Below are positions 63,023 through 64,000 of a DNA stretch of 64,000 nucleotides, one piece after another. Below the pieces are notes generated by a model. The model saw only the letters and a program-made list of their open reading frames with translations. It was not told the origin of the DNA and made no database searches. Each line of letters starts with the position of its first letter. Position 1 is the stretch's first letter. This stretch comes from Daphnia pulex (Eukaryota; Arthropoda; Branchiopoda; Diplostraca; Daphniidae), in contig NC_060019.1 in assembly GCF_021134715.1 (NCBI RefSeq), forward strand, positions 8,990,001 through 9,054,000, written 5' to 3'. The translations under genes were made by a program, and so were the position numbers.

Positions 63023-63028
63023 TTTATT
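63023..63028 (-). promoter_or_regulatory. Candidate poly(A) signal of CMAS
   Basis: AATAAA on the minus strand, 52 bases after the CMAS stop codon at 63080. It lies 80 bases beyond the CUB/LDLa stop codon, so the transcript tails of the two convergent genes must meet or overlap. Confidence 0.6.
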
Positions 63029-63079
63029 GCCAAAAATGAAATGCAGTCTACAGGAAATCAAATCTCATTGCATGACAAA

Positions 63080-63697
63080 TCACAAAGTGGCGGGAAAAAA
63101 TGTTTGAATGTACTCGCCACCACCGGGCTCAATGTTGAAATAGGATGCCTGCTGCTCGGCCAGCCACAGATCGTAGCCGGTGTCGATATCAATGCTGCAC
63201 TCTGCGCTCATCTCTACGAAGGAAATCCTTGCAACAGGAACAAAATAACAAAGTTTTGTTGGTTTGTTTTCTATGAAATATTTTAAAAAAAATTTGTACA
63301 TATTTGATCTCTGTGTTATCTAATTTTAAGGGCCATTCCACTGCATCGTATTACGTGTACATGATCATTCAAGAGTTTCTAATGAGCATTTCCAATAAGA
63401 AAAAGATGAATAATAATAATAATAAAAATGGGAATTTTCTATGCAGGTAATCGTGTCTTTCTCAAAAATCAATCGGTTCACTTATTTTGAAAAGGAGGAG
63501 AAATTAAGAAACCGGGGAGAAGATAGTAACGGGTGGCACTTACTTTCCACCCTGAATGAGTCCTTGTCGCAAAAGTTGAACGGAGCTCAAGTAAAACGCG
63601 CCGTTCTCCACCAAGTCGCCGTTCCAGTCCTGCCTCTTGGGTCGACAATGAGGATCAAAGTTGACCGCCCGGATCTCTGCCGCATCCACCGTCGCTC
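63080..63697 (-). CDS. CMAS: CMP-N-acylneuraminate synthetase, last two exons (partial)
   Basis: Activates sialic acid by joining it to CMP from CTP, the step before sialyl transfer. Two 3' exons are in the window: 63697-63544 and 63227-63080. The junction (GGTGGAAA|GT .. AG|GATTTCC) restores Lys in the sequence LIQGGKISFVEM. The first exon reads EIRAVNFDPHCRPKRQDWNG and then ENGAFYLSSVQLLRQG. The second reads MSAECSIDIDTGYDLWLAEQQ. Both align with the distal part of animal CMAS: RPRRQDWDGELYENGSFYF, and the SVDIDVDIDWPIAEQ block with its metal- and substrate-binding Asp residues. The start of the first exon rests on an acceptor after a long pyrimidine tract and is less certain. The protein ends about 24 residues after the Asp-rich block, without the C-terminal phosphatase-like domain of the vertebrate enzyme. 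The rest of the gene lies beyond 64000. Confidence 0.9.
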
Positions 63698-64000
63698 CTT
63701 ATCCCAAAAAGTGGAGGCAGAAAAAGAAAACGGGAGGAAGAGGAAAAGTAGTACCACATCATCAAAAGAAGTGGAAAGAGAAAGTTGGAGACACGGGAGA
63801 AAAGTTTAAAAAAGAAGAAGAAGAAGAGAGGCTGAAAGATGTCGAGCGCATCAAGAGCTGGCCGTATTTATATAGAGACGAAAGAGGAAGAAGGACCCGG
63901 AGATGAAAGGATCTACAAATAAAAGAGACATGTTGAGGGAGGATATTCAGCTACAGCGGAGGTATTAGGCCGGAATAGGTTAGACAGAGCATCAGTAGAA

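Noticed and set aside
62461-63033. 190-codon minus-strand frame opposite the end of the CUB/LDLa gene
   Set aside because: Antisense shadow of the TM and tail coding sequence; the real minus-strand gene here is CMAS, starting from 63227 downward in another position and frame.
1-64000. CRISPR arrays, bacterial operons or viral genes
   Set aside because: No regularly spaced repeats with spacers, no compact same-strand gene strings, and all recognised genes carry spliceosomal introns.

Overview
This is eukaryotic genomic DNA. The genes are interrupted by many short introns (about 60-110 bases) with GT..AG borders. The gene set is arthropod: Methuselah-type receptors, a CYP2-clan P450, and a CMP-sialic acid synthetase that ends without the vertebrate C-terminal domain. 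The compact introns, the tandem receptor cluster and the frequent microsatellites suggest a branchiopod crustacean such as Daphnia. That is inference; I ran no database search. All gene models were built by hand by joining exons so that splice borders, phase and homology agree, and every complete model gives an uninterrupted reading frame.

Layout. From 1 to about 23,000 there is a tandem cluster of Methuselah-like (class B-type) GPCR genes on the minus strand: a broken copy at the left edge (about 45-450), then three intact seven-exon genes (7278-9823, 15393-17717, 19540-22786) whose introns fall at equivalent positions. The intergenic DNA holds two copies of a dispersed repeat (about 2205-3690 and 13873-14515) and several simple repeats. 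The third receptor gene contains a predicted 174-base in-frame cassette exon inside the loop between TM3 and TM4, which is the most unusual coding signal I found.

From 25,600 to 40,000 there is a dense housekeeping block: the co-chaperone ubiquitin ligase CHIP/STUB1 (-), a tetraspanin (+), cytosolic endo-beta-N-acetylglucosaminidase ENGase (-), replication factor C subunit 3 (+), a mitochondrial ornithine carrier (-), a TMEM59-like membrane protein (-) and a CYP2-clan cytochrome P450 (-).

From 40,000 to 64,000 the window is gene-poor. About 8 kb without a recognised gene is followed by one large gene (48067-62943, +) encoding a single-pass membrane protein with two LDL-receptor class A modules and CUB-type domains, spread over large introns. 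It ends tail-to-tail, 136 bases away, with the 3' exons of CMP-N-acylneuraminate synthetase (CMAS, -), which runs off the right edge.

Functional links are loose, as expected for an animal genome. ENGase (free glycan turnover) and CMAS (sialic acid activation) are both glycan enzymes but are far apart. CHIP and TMEM59 concern protein quality control and trafficking. The receptor cluster is a typical lineage-specific tandem expansion.
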